Assembly: GCA_030817875.1 (NCBI GenBank)
Contig: JAUSZU010000001.1
Span: 744,001-808,000 of the forward strand
DNA: 64,000 nt
Direction of reading: 5' to 3'
Source of the DNA: Flavobacterium sp. W4I14
GTDB lineage: Bacteria > Bacteroidota > Bacteroidia > Sphingobacteriales > Sphingobacteriaceae
The translations under genes were made by a program, and so were the position numbers. Below the pieces are notes generated by a model. It was not told the DNA's origin. It saw only the letters and a list, made by a program, of their open reading frames with translations, and ran no database searches. Positions 1 through 7,769 of this stretch are shown piece by piece; position 1 is the stretch's first letter, and the number at the start of each line of letters is the position of its first letter.

Positions 1-1
1 A

Positions 2-631
2 ATCCCTTTGGCAGACCTTAACAATAGCCTGCCAGCGGATGGCAAAAGGAAGGATTATGCTTCTATAAATCCTAAAGGAAGCCTTGCAAGGTCTGTAGCG
101 CTAAGTATGGCTACAACGATCAAAAATACCGTTAAGTCAAGAAAAATTGCAATCCTTGCTGCAGATGGAGTAAATGAGCAGACACTTAGTAAGGTTAAGG
201 ATTTCCTTGTTGCACAGGGAGCGGTGGTGCATATTATAGCGCCAAGGTTGGGTGAAATTATTTCGGCAGGTGGTAAGGATATCGCAGTGGATGAAAGTCT
301 TCTAACAGCAGCATCCGTCCTTTACGATGCAGTATATGTGCCCGGTGGTGCTAATTCAGTTAATGCACTTAGTGGAGAAGCCAATGCCATCCATTTCTTA
401 AATGAGGCTTTTAAACATTGTAAGGCAATTGCAGCCGACAAACAGGCGCTCCAGGTATTAGAATCTACTTATTTCGCTAAAAAGCTACCGGCAGAAGATG
501 CTAACGGTACTGCATTACGCGAAGGAATTCTGATTACCGAGGATATTACTGCCCTTACAAAGACTTTTGCAGAAATGATTGCCCTGCACCGCTTTTGGGA
601 CTGTGAAATTCAAAGAAAAATACCAGCATAG
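2..631 (+). CDS. katE: Catalase HPII-type, C-terminal part (5' end outside window)
   Basis: The reading frame is open to the left edge, so the true start and the whole haem-binding catalase barrel lie upstream of the window. What remains, about 209 residues, is the extra C-terminal flavodoxin/DJ-1-like domain that marks large-subunit (HPII, KatE) catalases: it begins with a linker, then a Rossmann-like core (KIAILAADGVNE, followed by a VYVPGGANS segment and an AIAADKQ segment where class I glutamine amidotransferase-like folds carry their nucleophile elbow). It ends with a helical tail. The enzyme decomposes hydrogen peroxide in the cytoplasm. A perfect 9-bp hairpin follows the stop codon. 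A free-standing PfpI/DJ-1 protein is the alternative, but the upstream-open frame and the domain order favour catalase. Confidence 0.85.
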   Translation: MPLADLNNSLPADGKRKDYASINPKGSLARSVALSMATTIKNTVKSRKIAILAADGVNEQTLSKVKDFLVAQGAVVHIIAPRLGEIISAGGKDIAVDESLLTAASVLYDAVYVPGGANSVNALSGEANAIHFLNEAFKHCKAIAADKQALQVLESTYFAKKLPAEDANGTALREGILITEDITALTKTFAEMIALHRFWDCEIQRKIPA

Positions 632-648
632 TTTAAGGTATAAACCAA

Positions 649-672
649 GGTGAAGGCTATTTGGCCTTCACC
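649..672 (+). terminator. Hairpin after the catalase gene
   Basis: A perfect 9-bp inverted repeat (GGTGAAGGC / GCCTTCACC) with a 6-base loop starts 18 bases after the catalase stop. It lacks a long T run, so it may be a weak terminator or an mRNA-stabilising stem. It also covers the GTG at 650, which argues against that codon as the start of the next gene. Confidence 0.5.
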
Positions 673-685
673 AAATTTATTAGCT

Positions 686-1291
686 ATGGAAAATAAAAAT
701 AACTTAGAGACCGTACCTGTTCAATATACAGGTAGCGAAATGGATGTGATAGAACGCAGAGACTGTAGCACCTCTGCAGAAGCGGTAGCCGTTTTTGAAC
801 GGGCCTGTACCAGATTATTGTCTGTTAACGAATGGGGGCGTTATGCTGGTATATCAGCTTTCCAATTAATCGATCCTCAAGGCATCCGTGCAGAAAGACA
901 GGCGCAGTTAAATGATTATATCAGGATTGATATTCCCGGTCCTGGAACCCAGGCTGGAATGGGCTATGACTGGGTTCAAATCGAGGAAATCACCACTGAA
1001 AGCGATGGTGAAAAGCAAACATTATCTATGAGGGTAAGGCCCTGTGCACATCCTTTGTCACAAAAAAAGGAAACTGCCCACTTTTTAAAAAATGAGGCCA
1101 CATCAAGCTTTATCATTACACGGACAGGACTACATGTTAGTGCGGAAGAACATGCCAGAAATGAAGTTCCAAATACAGATAATGGCAGCCTTTATGATAA
1201 GGGAAGGAATTTTATGGTGGGTATGGCGGCCAAACTTGGGTTTTCATATCCGCAGTGGAAAGGGCTGGTTAAGGCGCTTTTGCAAGATTAA
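686..1291 (+). CDS. Conserved-looking protein of unknown function between catalase and ankyrin genes
   Basis: This 201-residue protein has no signal peptide or membrane segment, so it is probably cytoplasmic. I do not recognise a family. It contains a stretch rich in acidic residues and Gly/Pro (DIPGPGTQAGMGYDWVQ, roughly residues 82-98) and a conserved-looking central part (VRPCAHPLS). An in-frame GTG at 650 would add 12 residues, but it lies inside the catalase hairpin, so ATG 686 is preferred. The gene overlaps the convergent ankyrin gene by 23 bases at its 3' end. Its place between a catalase and an ankyrin protein suggests a link to peroxide stress, which is inference only. Confidence 0.7.
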   Translation: MENKNNLETVPVQYTGSEMDVIERRDCSTSAEAVAVFERACTRLLSVNEWGRYAGISAFQLIDPQGIRAERQAQLNDYIRIDIPGPGTQAGMGYDWVQIEEITTESDGEKQTLSMRVRPCAHPLSQKKETAHFLKNEATSSFIITRTGLHVSAEEHARNEVPNTDNGSLYDKGRNFMVGMAAKLGFSYPQWKGLVKALLQD

Positions 1292-1775
1292 CATTTTTGC
1301 TGTATAATTCAAGCAGTTCTGCTCCGGCTTCGTTCCCCTGTAAAATGGCCAGGTCTAATGCGTGTTGTCCCCTTATATCGCGAAGCCCGGTTTCAGCGCC
1401 ATGATCTAAAAGTAGTTTTAATACCTCATTGCGGCCAAACATTGCAGCAAACATCAATGCGGTTCCACCGTTTCCGTGCTGAAGATTAATGTCTGCCCCA
1501 CTTTCGATCAATAGTTTTGCAATATCGGTATAGCCTTTAAATGCCGCACCCATTAAAGCGGTGTTGCCTCCCTGATCTCCAAGATTTAAGTCTGCTCCTG
1601 AGGCAATCAGGTATGCTGCCGCTTCCAGCTGGTCGTTGTAGCAGGCAATAATCAAAGCGGTATAACCTTTAGCGTCCTGAAAATTTATATCCACTCCTCT
1701 GCGCATTAGTTCTTTTAAAACTTCTGTATCGCCTTTTCTTGCGGCAGGTATAATGAGTTGTTCTATGTTTTCCAT
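1269..1775 (-). CDS. Ankyrin-repeat protein
   Basis: The 168-residue protein is almost entirely ankyrin repeats: about five units at residues 5-33, 37-66, 70-99, 103-133 and 136-160, with the typical G-x-TAL and LL-x-xGAD(I/L)N motifs. It has no signal peptide, although homologues in other bacteria can be periplasmic. Ankyrin proteins next to catalase genes are a known arrangement: Pseudomonas aeruginosa ankB beside katB is needed for full catalase activity. The gene is convergent with and overlaps the preceding unknown gene, so it is not in the catalase transcript. It probably acts as a protein-binding scaffold; a role in catalase maturation is inferred from position. Confidence 0.85.
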   Translation of the reverse strand: MENIEQLIIPAARKGDTEVLKELMRRGVDINFQDAKGYTALIIACYNDQLEAAAYLIASGADLNLGDQGGNTALMGAAFKGYTDIAKLLIESGADINLQHGNGGTALMFAAMFGRNEVLKLLLDHGAETGLRDIRGQHALDLAILQGNEAGAELLELYSKNVNLAKAP

Positions 1776-1895
1776 TTTTATATAACATTCCCATTGTTAA
1801 AAAGTTTAAGGGAAAACGCTGTTCATTTCTAGAGAAAACTCAACAATCCTTCAACTTTTTTAAAAAAAAATTTCCTTCAAAAGCGCAATGTGATA

Positions 1896-1903
1896 TATCT
1901 TTG
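1896..1903 (+). promoter_or_regulatory. Bacteroidota -7 element upstream of tRNA-Pro
   Basis: TATCTTTG matches the Bacteroidota primary sigma -7 consensus TAnnTTTG exactly and sits 37 bases before the tRNA. No clear TTTG -33 box is visible at the usual distance, so this is a moderate call. Confidence 0.5.
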
Positions 1904-1939
1904 CATCAATTTCGTGTTCCCTGAAGGGAACTCAGCAAA

Positions 1940-2013
1940 CGGGATATAGCGTAGCCAGGTATCGCGCCAGCATGGGGTGCTGGAGGTCGGAAGTTCGAAT
2001 CTTCCTATCCCGA
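1940..2013 (+). tRNA. tRNA-Pro (anticodon GGG)
   Basis: All arms of the cloverleaf can be paired. The acceptor is CGGGATA/TATCCCG, the D stem GCG/CGC, the anticodon stem CCAGC/GCTGG with loop ATGGGGT (anticodon GGG, followed by G37), and the T stem GGAAG/CTTCC with a TTCGAAT loop. The first base C1 paired to G72 and discriminator A73 are the usual identity elements of bacterial tRNA-Pro. The 3' CCA is not fully encoded (the genome continues A-C-A after the acceptor stem). Confidence 0.95.
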
Positions 2014-2109
2014 CAAGCTATCGAGCAGGAAAAATAATTGGTACCGCTTCTGCTAATTTTTTGAAACTATAGTTATAAAGTATCTGTTTTACAATAAAAA
2101 AAAGATACT

Positions 2110-2298
2110 ATGAAAAATTACATCGATCCAGAAGAGGAAGACAACAAAGATGAAAACGGCAATGAACAATCGCGGATAAGTCCCAACGAAGAAAAAGAAG
2201 CTGATGATAACGAAGTTCAACGGGGGCTTACCGGTGAAATTGATGATGAAGATGATGTTGGCGGAGATCTTGCCGGGAATGCGGGCGGAAATGCCTAG
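2110..2298 (+). CDS. Small very acidic protein, unknown function
   Basis: This 62-residue protein is dominated by Asp, Glu, Asn and Gly, with no hydrophobic segment or Cys. It is likely to be soluble and intrinsically disordered. A gene is supported by an ATG start, an open frame closed by TAG, and a strong terminator-like hairpin seven bases after the stop. It lies alone between tRNA-Pro and the Kai operon. Small acidic proteins of this kind are often seen in stress regulons of Sphingobacteriaceae, but I cannot assign a function. Confidence 0.55.
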   Translation: MKNYIDPEEEDNKDENGNEQSRISPNEEKEADDNEVQRGLTGEIDDEDDVGGDLAGNAGGNA

Positions 2299-2304
2299 CA
2301 CCTT

Positions 2305-2338
2305 AAAAGCGGGCAGCGGTATGGCATGTCCGCTTTTT
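2305..2338 (+). terminator. Terminator after the small acidic protein
   Basis: AAAAGCGGGC pairs with GTCCGCTTTT (one G-T pair), with a T-rich right arm: a classic rho-independent shape. Confidence 0.75.
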
Positions 2339-2578
2339 ATATGTTCTGCCGGATAGATGCGGAATGACCTTTGATATTGGATGAACGGAGGGTGTAAGAT
2401 TTTTTTTTCTGTTTTTTTGTTGGATTGCAACGGATGTATGGTTGTTGTCCATTTAAATAAAGCATTTTCCGGCACCGATATATTTCCGTATCGCAAACAT
2501 TTTTTAATATTCCCTGTTTGTTTGAAAAGAATTGATCAATATTACTATTATCTAATAGATTTAAGCGTTAAAAAATAA

Positions 2579-4327
2579 ATGGCTAAATCAAAAAATCAAC
2601 GGGAAACGCGCTCAACTGGTACAATTCCTAAAACACTTACCGGCATTTCCGGACTTGATGAGATTACATTAGGCGGGCTGCCTTCGGGAAGACCTACACT
2701 CGTTTGTGGAGAGGCTGGCTCTGGCAAAACACTTTTTTCCATAGAGTTCATTGTAAAAGGAGCTATGGATTATGGCGAACCAGGAGTATTTATGGCTTTT
2801 GAGGAAAAGGCCGAAGAACTTAAAGCGAACGTAGCATCACTTGGCTTTGATCTGGAACAGTTAGAAAAGGATAAGAAGATAAGGTTGGATTACGTGCATA
2901 TTGACCGCTCAGAAATTGAGGAAACCGGAGAGTATGACCTGGAGGGGCTTTTTATCCGTTTGGGATACGCAATCGACAGTATAGGTGCAAAAAGGGTAGC
3001 ACTTGATACCATCGAGAACCTTTTCGCGGGATTAAATAATACGGCAGTGCTGCGGGCAGAGATCAGGAGACTTTTTCAGTTTCTAAAATCTAAAGGTGTC
3101 ACAGCCGTCATAACAGGTGAACGTGGAGGAAATGGTCTTACCCGCCAAGGGCTTGAAGAGTACGTGTCAGACTGTGTTATTTTACTTGATCATAGGATTA
3201 TTAACCAAATCTCCACCAGGAGGCTTAGGGTTGTAAAATACCGTGGATCGGTTCATGGAACCAATGAATATCCCTTTCTGATCGATGATGAAGGCATCTC
3301 AGTGCTTCCTGTTACCTCTCTGCAGCTAAATCATGAGGTTTCCACAAAAAGCTTGCCCTCAGGTATTGCTTCGCTGGATAAAATGCTGGGAAATTCCGGC
3401 TTTTATAAAGGGAGCAGTATTCTGGTTTCAGGCACGGCCGGCACGGGTAAGACCAGTATAGCGGCAACATTCGCCAATGCGGCCTGCCTTAGGGGAGAGA
3501 AATGCCTTTTCTTTGCTTTCGAAGAATCCCCAAAACAGATCATCAGAAACATGCGTTCTATTGGTATAGATCTTCAAAAACACCTTAAGGAAGGAACGCT
3601 CGAGTTTTACGCCTCACGCCCTACCTTGTACGGACTGGAGATGCATCTGGTGGCGATCCATAAAGCAATCAAAAAGTCCAGGCCATCTGTTGTTATACTT
3701 GACCCGATTACCAACCTGATCACGATAGGATCGGTTAGTGATGTTAAAACCATGCTCGTGCGCCTGATCGATTTTCTGCAGGCCGAACAGATTACGGTCA
3801 TGTTTACAGCCCTCACCCTTAATAATATAGTTAATGAACAGACCGATGAAGGGGTTTCTTCGCTTGTTGATGCCTGGCTTTTAATCCGTGATATCGAAAG
3901 CAATGGTGAACGGAACCGTGGATTGTATATCATGAAGTCAAGAGGAATGAAACATTCAAACCAGATACGCGAATTTGTGATTACAGATAAGGGACTGGAC
4001 CTGGTGGATGTATATCTGACCGAGGATGGCGTGCTTACCGGCTCAGCGCGGGAAGCAAGGATGCTTATGGAGCAGACTGGCGAAGTTATCCACGCCCAGG
4101 CTGTAAGCCGTAAGGACCGTGAACTCGAACGCAAACGGAAAATTTTAGAATCAAAGATCGAAAGTTTAAGATCCGAATATGAATCAGCAGAAGAGGAACT
4201 CAATAAAGTTTATGTTGAGGAGGCTTTAAAAAAACAGATCATGGGCGAAACGATAAGCAAAATTGCAGATCTGCGCAGGGGAGATGATGGTGGGAAAGAA
4301 AAAAATGTAAACAAAAAAAATAAATAG
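2579..4327 (+). CDS. kaiC: KaiC-family double-domain ATPase/kinase
   Basis: This 582-residue protein has the two tandem RecA-like domains (CI and CII) of KaiC. CI carries Walker A GEAGSGKT (44-51) and the paired catalytic glutamates E75-E76. CII carries Walker A GTAGTGKT (285-292) and E315-E316. The segment GVSSLVD aligns with the cyanobacterial phosphorylation site (S431-T432), so the phosphoacceptor pair would be S427-S428, with Ser replacing Thr. After CII (about residue 500) come some 60 residues of charged, probably coiled-coil sequence in place of the short KaiA-binding tail of cyanobacterial KaiC (519 residues). It should form cytoplasmic hexamers and work with the KaiB proteins and kinase encoded directly after it; its stop codon overlaps the next start by one base. 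The family call is firm. Rhythmic or timer function is inference. Confidence 0.93.
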   Translation: MAKSKNQRETRSTGTIPKTLTGISGLDEITLGGLPSGRPTLVCGEAGSGKTLFSIEFIVKGAMDYGEPGVFMAFEEKAEELKANVASLGFDLEQLEKDKKIRLDYVHIDRSEIEETGEYDLEGLFIRLGYAIDSIGAKRVALDTIENLFAGLNNTAVLRAEIRRLFQFLKSKGVTAVITGERGGNGLTRQGLEEYVSDCVILLDHRIINQISTRRLRVVKYRGSVHGTNEYPFLIDDEGISVLPVTSLQLNHEVSTKSLPSGIASLDKMLGNSGFYKGSSILVSGTAGTGKTSIAATFANAACLRGEKCLFFAFEESPKQIIRNMRSIGIDLQKHLKEGTLEFYASRPTLYGLEMHLVAIHKAIKKSRPSVVILDPITNLITIGSVSDVKTMLVRLIDFLQAEQITVMFTALTLNNIVNEQTDEGVSSLVDAWLLIRDIESNGERNRGLYIMKSRGMKHSNQIREFVITDKGLDLVDVYLTEDGVLTGSAREARMLMEQTGEVIHAQAVSRKDRELERKRKILESKIESLRSEYESAEEELNKVYVEEALKKQIMGETISKIADLRRGDDGGKEKNVNKKNK

Positions 4328-4614
4328 TGGGGAAAGCATATGAACTCCGGCTATATGTGGCCGGCAAAACCAATAAATCGGTAGTCGCACTGGAAAACCT
4401 GAAAAAGCTCTGCGAGGAGCATTTGAAAGGAAAATATAGTATTGAGGTGATCGATCTTTTGGAAAAACCACAGCTGGCTGAAGGTGATCAGATATTTGCC
4501 ATTCCGACACTGGTAAAAAAAGTGCCTGAACCGGTCCGCAAAATTATAGGTGACCTTTCAAATGAGGAAAAGGTGCTGGTGGGACTGGACATACGTACAA
4601 AGATTAATAATTAA
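4327..4614 (+). CDS. kaiB: KaiB-family protein 1
   Basis: This 95-residue thioredoxin-like KaiB protein is translationally coupled to kaiC: its GTG start shares the G of the kaiC TAG stop. It keeps the signature of cyanobacterial KaiB almost unchanged: LYVAG near the start, PQLAE, IPTL (59-62), [16 protein letters not shown] (73-88). In cyanobacterial KaiB the C-terminal half, including the Gly and Asp of the GLD segment, undergoes the fold switch that allows binding to the KaiC CI ring and to the kinase SasA. Those residues are present here, so fold switching is plausible (inference). The protein is cytoplasmic. Confidence 0.92.
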   Translation: MGKAYELRLYVAGKTNKSVVALENLKKLCEEHLKGKYSIEVIDLLEKPQLAEGDQIFAIPTLVKKVPEPVRKIIGDLSNEEKVLVGLDIRTKINN

Positions 4615-4616
4615 TT

Positions 4617-4931
4617 ATGCCGATAGGAAACCCCGATCATCCAGATAGTACCCAAAGCGACGATTTTTTTTCGCTTAGGCTTTTCATTGCAGGTGCATCA
4701 CCAGTTTCCGCAAGGGCAGTTGTCAACATCCGCGCAATATGCGAGGAATTTATTGCCGGCAGGTATGAGCTGGATATCATTGATGCACATCAGCAGCCCT
4801 TGTTAGTGCAGCAGGAAGATGTGACGGCCATCCCGATGTTGATCAAAAAATCGCCAGTTCCCATCAAAAAGCTGATCGGGGACTGCTCTGACCGTGCGAA
4901 AGTATTGAAAGGTTTGGGTATCAGTTATTAA
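4617..4931 (+). CDS. KaiB-family protein 2 (divergent paralogue)
   Basis: The second KaiB-like protein, of 104 residues, starts two bases after the first one stops. It has an added N-terminal tail of about 15 residues (Asp/Ser/Pro rich) before the RLFIAG strand, and the core elements AIPMLIKK and LIGDCSDRAKVLKGL. Compared with KaiB 1 the fold-switch segment reads GLG instead of GLD, and the ID-x-x-x-x-PQL stretch is less conserved. It probably binds the same KaiC or the downstream kinase with different affinity, or is locked in one fold; this is inference. Tandem kaiB copies suggest functional division. Confidence 0.88.
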   Translation: MPIGNPDHPDSTQSDDFFSLRLFIAGASPVSARAVVNIRAICEEFIAGRYELDIIDAHQQPLLVQQEDVTAIPMLIKKSPVPIKKLIGDCSDRAKVLKGLGISY

Positions 4932-4934
4932 GTT

Positions 4935-6704
4935 ATGCAGAAGTCAAGTGAACATATCAGGCTCGAGCAGGCCTATGAAGAACTTCGTATCCAGCTCGAG
5001 GAAGCCAATGATATTATCCATGCCATCCGCTCCGGAGAAGTTGATGCCCTGATTGTAAATGGTCAGGATGGTCACCAGCTTTTTACACTTAAGAGTGCTG
5101 ATCATACCTACAGGATCTTTATCGAACAGATGACCGAAAGCGCACTTACGCTCGATGAATCATATAGGGTACTATATTGCAACTCACAACTCGCAAGGCT
5201 TTTGGGGCTACCTTTAGAAAAAGTTATCGGTCTAAACTTTTTGGCATTTTTTTCAACAGAAGATCAGGCCTTTGTCAGAGAGACAATCGATGGTGCCTGG
5301 GAAGTGGACACCAGGGCAGAAGTCGATATTATCAACAGCTCTGGCACTTCCTTGGCGGTTCAGCTCTCTCTAAAGGCGCTTAACCTTGATGAAGGCACTT
5401 CTCTGAGCGTTATTATTACCGACCTGAGCGAGCTGAAGAAAAACCAGTTGCTTTTGGAAACCAGGAACAGGGAACTTGAAGCGGCAAGAAAAAACGCAGA
5501 TGAACTCAATGAAAACCTTGAAAATACAGTAAGGCTAAGAACACAGGAGCTCGAGACTATCAATGAAAAACTCGCCGCAGTGAATGATCTTCAGAAAGAA
5601 GTCAACGGTCAGCTTAAAGATGCACTCGATGCGCTGAGGGAAAGCGAAGATAACTTACAGTCTGCCTTCGATGCTGCAGAACTGGGCAGTTGTAACCTGG
5701 ATATCAAAACAGGACGGGTTGAAGTATCAGAGCGGTTCAGGAAACTGTGTGGTCTGCCCTTGGAGGGGGAGGTGAGCTGGACAATGGTACTGAGCAGTGT
5801 TGGTACCGAATACTTATCAGCGCTCCAAGGGGTCCTTAATGACTGTATCAATCTTGGAAAGCCCCTGGATTATACCTATCCGATCAAACATCTTATTTCT
5901 GGTGAGAACCGTTGGATGAGGATCGTAGGCAAGTTAAAAAAAGGCAGCGATGGCGATTTTGATAGCTTTTATGCTGTTTTAATGGACGTGACAGATCAGA
6001 AAAGGGATGAACAGCGGAAGAACGATTTTATTGCAATGGTTAGTCACGAACTCAAGACACCACTTACTTCCATGAAAGGTTATATTCAGGTGATGCAGCT
6101 GAAAGCCAGGGGTACAATGAATGGCTTTGCAGATAAGGCTCTCCAGGGCGCTGAGCGCCAGATCAATAAAATGACAGGTATGATCAATGGTTTTCTGAAC
6201 CTCTCGCGTTTGGAATCGGGAAAAATGTTAATGGATTTTCAGCCCATAGAAATGTCTGTCCTGCTTAAGGAAGTGGTAGAGGAATATATTGCAACGGTAA
6301 ACAACCATAATATAAAGTACACATTCCAGCCAGGTTTTTTTGTGAACGCAGACAGGGACAAACTCGGGCATGTGGTCAATAACCTGATCAGCAATGCGGT
6401 GAAATATTCGCCGGCCGATCGTGAAATAACTATTGACAGTTATCTGGAGAACGGTACAGCTGTATTCCGCATAATGGATCGTGGGATGGGAATAGATGAA
6501 AACGATATCCCAAAACTATTCGAACGGTTTTACCGGGTAGAAAACAATCGGATGAGTACTGTCGCCGGTTTTGGAATAGGACTTTATCTATCTGCCGAGA
6601 TTATACAGCGACATGGCGGAAAGATATGGGCAGAAAGCCAATTAACAAAAGGTTCGGTTTTTTATTTCAGCTTACCATTAATTAATCCTGAAAAGCGCTT
6701 TTAG
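4935..6704 (+). CDS. PAS-domain sensor histidine kinase of the Kai operon
   Basis: This 589-residue protein has no membrane segment, so it is cytoplasmic. The order is: a short N-terminal coiled segment with the AIRSGEVDAL motif (about 20-50), PAS 1 (about 60-165), a coiled coil (165-240), PAS 2 (240-355), HisKA with phosphoacceptor H371 in SHELKTP, and HATPase_c with N box NNLISNAVKYSP (N486), the DRGMGI G1 box and GFGIGL G2 box. It follows KaiB 2 by three bases and closes the operon. By position it is the output kinase, the role SasA plays in cyanobacteria, but it lacks SasA's KaiB-like N-terminal domain. No response regulator lies next to it, so the phosphotransfer partner is encoded elsewhere. 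Confidence 0.9.
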   Translation: MQKSSEHIRLEQAYEELRIQLEEANDIIHAIRSGEVDALIVNGQDGHQLFTLKSADHTYRIFIEQMTESALTLDESYRVLYCNSQLARLLGLPLEKVIGLNFLAFFSTEDQAFVRETIDGAWEVDTRAEVDIINSSGTSLAVQLSLKALNLDEGTSLSVIITDLSELKKNQLLLETRNRELEAARKNADELNENLENTVRLRTQELETINEKLAAVNDLQKEVNGQLKDALDALRESEDNLQSAFDAAELGSCNLDIKTGRVEVSERFRKLCGLPLEGEVSWTMVLSSVGTEYLSALQGVLNDCINLGKPLDYTYPIKHLISGENRWMRIVGKLKKGSDGDFDSFYAVLMDVTDQKRDEQRKNDFIAMVSHELKTPLTSMKGYIQVMQLKARGTMNGFADKALQGAERQINKMTGMINGFLNLSRLESGKMLMDFQPIEMSVLLKEVVEEYIATVNNHNIKYTFQPGFFVNADRDKLGHVVNNLISNAVKYSPADREITIDSYLENGTAVFRIMDRGMGIDENDIPKLFERFYRVENNRMSTVAGFGIGLYLSAEIIQRHGGKIWAESQLTKGSVFYFSLPLINPEKRF

Positions 6705-6780
6705 CGCGAAAGCCTGCATGTACCTTTTTATTCCTGCGAATTGAATCATTTTTTTTAAAACATATGATTCAAGCTTATCG

Positions 6781-6812
6781 AAAAAAAATGCCGCTATATG
6801 CGGCATTTTTTT
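6781..6812. terminator. Bidirectional terminator between the Kai operon and hsp20
   Basis: A perfect ATGCCGC/GCGGCAT stem is flanked by an A run on the left and a T run on the right, so it works as a rho-independent terminator for both convergent transcripts. Confidence 0.9.
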
Positions 6813-7251
6813 ATTGGATTTCGATCTGTCTGGCGACCACTTTGGCTTCCTCTTTTTTAGGAAGTTCAAGTTTCAGAATTCCATCGTTATAGCTTGCACT
6901 GATCTTTTCAATGTCAGCACTTTCCGGAAGTGTGAAAGATCTTGTGAAAGCCGAATAACTATACTCTTTTCTGTTATAGGTTCTTCCTTCGCTAAGATTT
7001 TCGTTTTTTGTTTCAGTTGAAATCGTGAGCATATCCCTTTCTATCGAAACACGGAAATCATCTTTTTTAAGTCCGGGCGCAGCAAGCTCAATGTGGTAGT
7101 GATCGGGCGACTCAGAGATGTTTACAGCCGGAACGTTGCTTAAACGACGGTCGGTAAAAAAAGTGTCGCCAAGTACTGATTCAAAGATGTCATTAAAGCC
7201 TGGCAATAATGAACTGTTCTTTTTTTCTGGATTGAATTTAACTAATGTCAT
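6811..7251 (-). CDS. Hsp20/alpha-crystallin small heat-shock protein
   Basis: This 146-residue ATP-independent holdase chaperone has a short N-terminal arm, then the alpha-crystallin domain (about 41-136) with the PGLKKDDFRV and GILKLELPK motifs, and a short C-terminal tail ending in an I-x-I-type motif (IEI) that docks neighbouring subunits. An AAAGGAG ribosome-binding site precedes the ATG, which is uncommon in Bacteroidota and suggests strong translation. It is convergent with the Kai operon and shares its terminator. Upstream, three iterated near-palindromes may be its operator. Confidence 0.93.
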   Translation of the reverse strand: MTLVKFNPEKKNSSLLPGFNDIFESVLGDTFFTDRRLSNVPAVNISESPDHYHIELAAPGLKKDDFRVSIERDMLTISTETKNENLSEGRTYNRKEYSYSAFTRSFTLPESADIEKISASYNDGILKLELPKKEEAKVVARQIEIQ

Positions 7252-7259
7252 AGTGTTTT

Positions 7260-7266
7260 CTCCTTT
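7260..7266 (-). promoter_or_regulatory. Shine-Dalgarno site of hsp20
   Basis: AAAGGAG is read on the minus strand eight bases before the ATG at 7251. It fixes the start codon and is notable because most genes in this window lack such a site. Confidence 0.7.
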
Positions 7267-7385
7267 AAAACTTTTAATAATAATGGACTATAAATCAATT
7301 AATTTTCTCTGGACGCTGATGGTCCAATTTTGATTGATCAACCGTTATGCCAACGGTGAAAGTGAAGCGATTATAGCGGTCAAAC

Positions 7386-7442
7386 TGAAAAATTTTCATT
7401 TTTTCTGAAATTTTTTCAGTGTACAGGACTGAAATTTTTTCA
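7386..7442. promoter_or_regulatory. Three iterated TGAAA-TTTCA near-palindromes
   Basis: Near-palindromes of the form TGAAA(A/T)nTTTCA occur at 7386-7398, 7405-7419 (CTGAAATTTTTTCAG, symmetric about a central T) and 7429-7442, about 20-24 bases apart. They lie 135-190 bases upstream of hsp20, in the divergent interval before the sigma-factor gene. The rest of 7252-7769 shows only a small inverted repeat around 7338-7351 and no recognised gene. The array could bind a dimeric regulator at two or three sites per promoter; this is inference. Confidence 0.4.
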
Positions 7443-7769
7443 TTGAATGAAACTCGCTTTTAGCTAGGCCGCCCAAAAGACCTGGTAGCGCCGGAAATAA
7501 ATTACCTTGTAAAATTGAACAAACGTTTGCGCATTTCTACTTCAAGGCAAAGTGCTAATTTGTTTTCTGTTTAACAGCCAATATGAGAATAAGGAGAGAT
7601 TTTTTATCTAAATAAGATGCAACAGATTAACAATCGTAACTGCCGTTTCATGTCCTCAAACCTCTTTATAATGAGACTACAGACCTGGAACTAAGCCTGC
7701 CATGAATATAAGTATGATGTGCCATTCCAATCCCTGTAAACAGATAATTTTCACTTCTACTAATGTAAT

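Noticed and set aside
2381..2578. 65-codon plus-strand ORF directly before kaiC
   Set aside because: Low-complexity, Tyr/Phe-rich translation of AT-rich leader sequence, no family resemblance, and it runs to the base before the kaiC start, where the promoter should lie.
2579..6704. A kaiA gene or a SasA-type kinase
   Set aside because: No ORF of kaiA type is present before, within or after the operon, and the kinase has PAS domains but no KaiB-like N-terminal domain.
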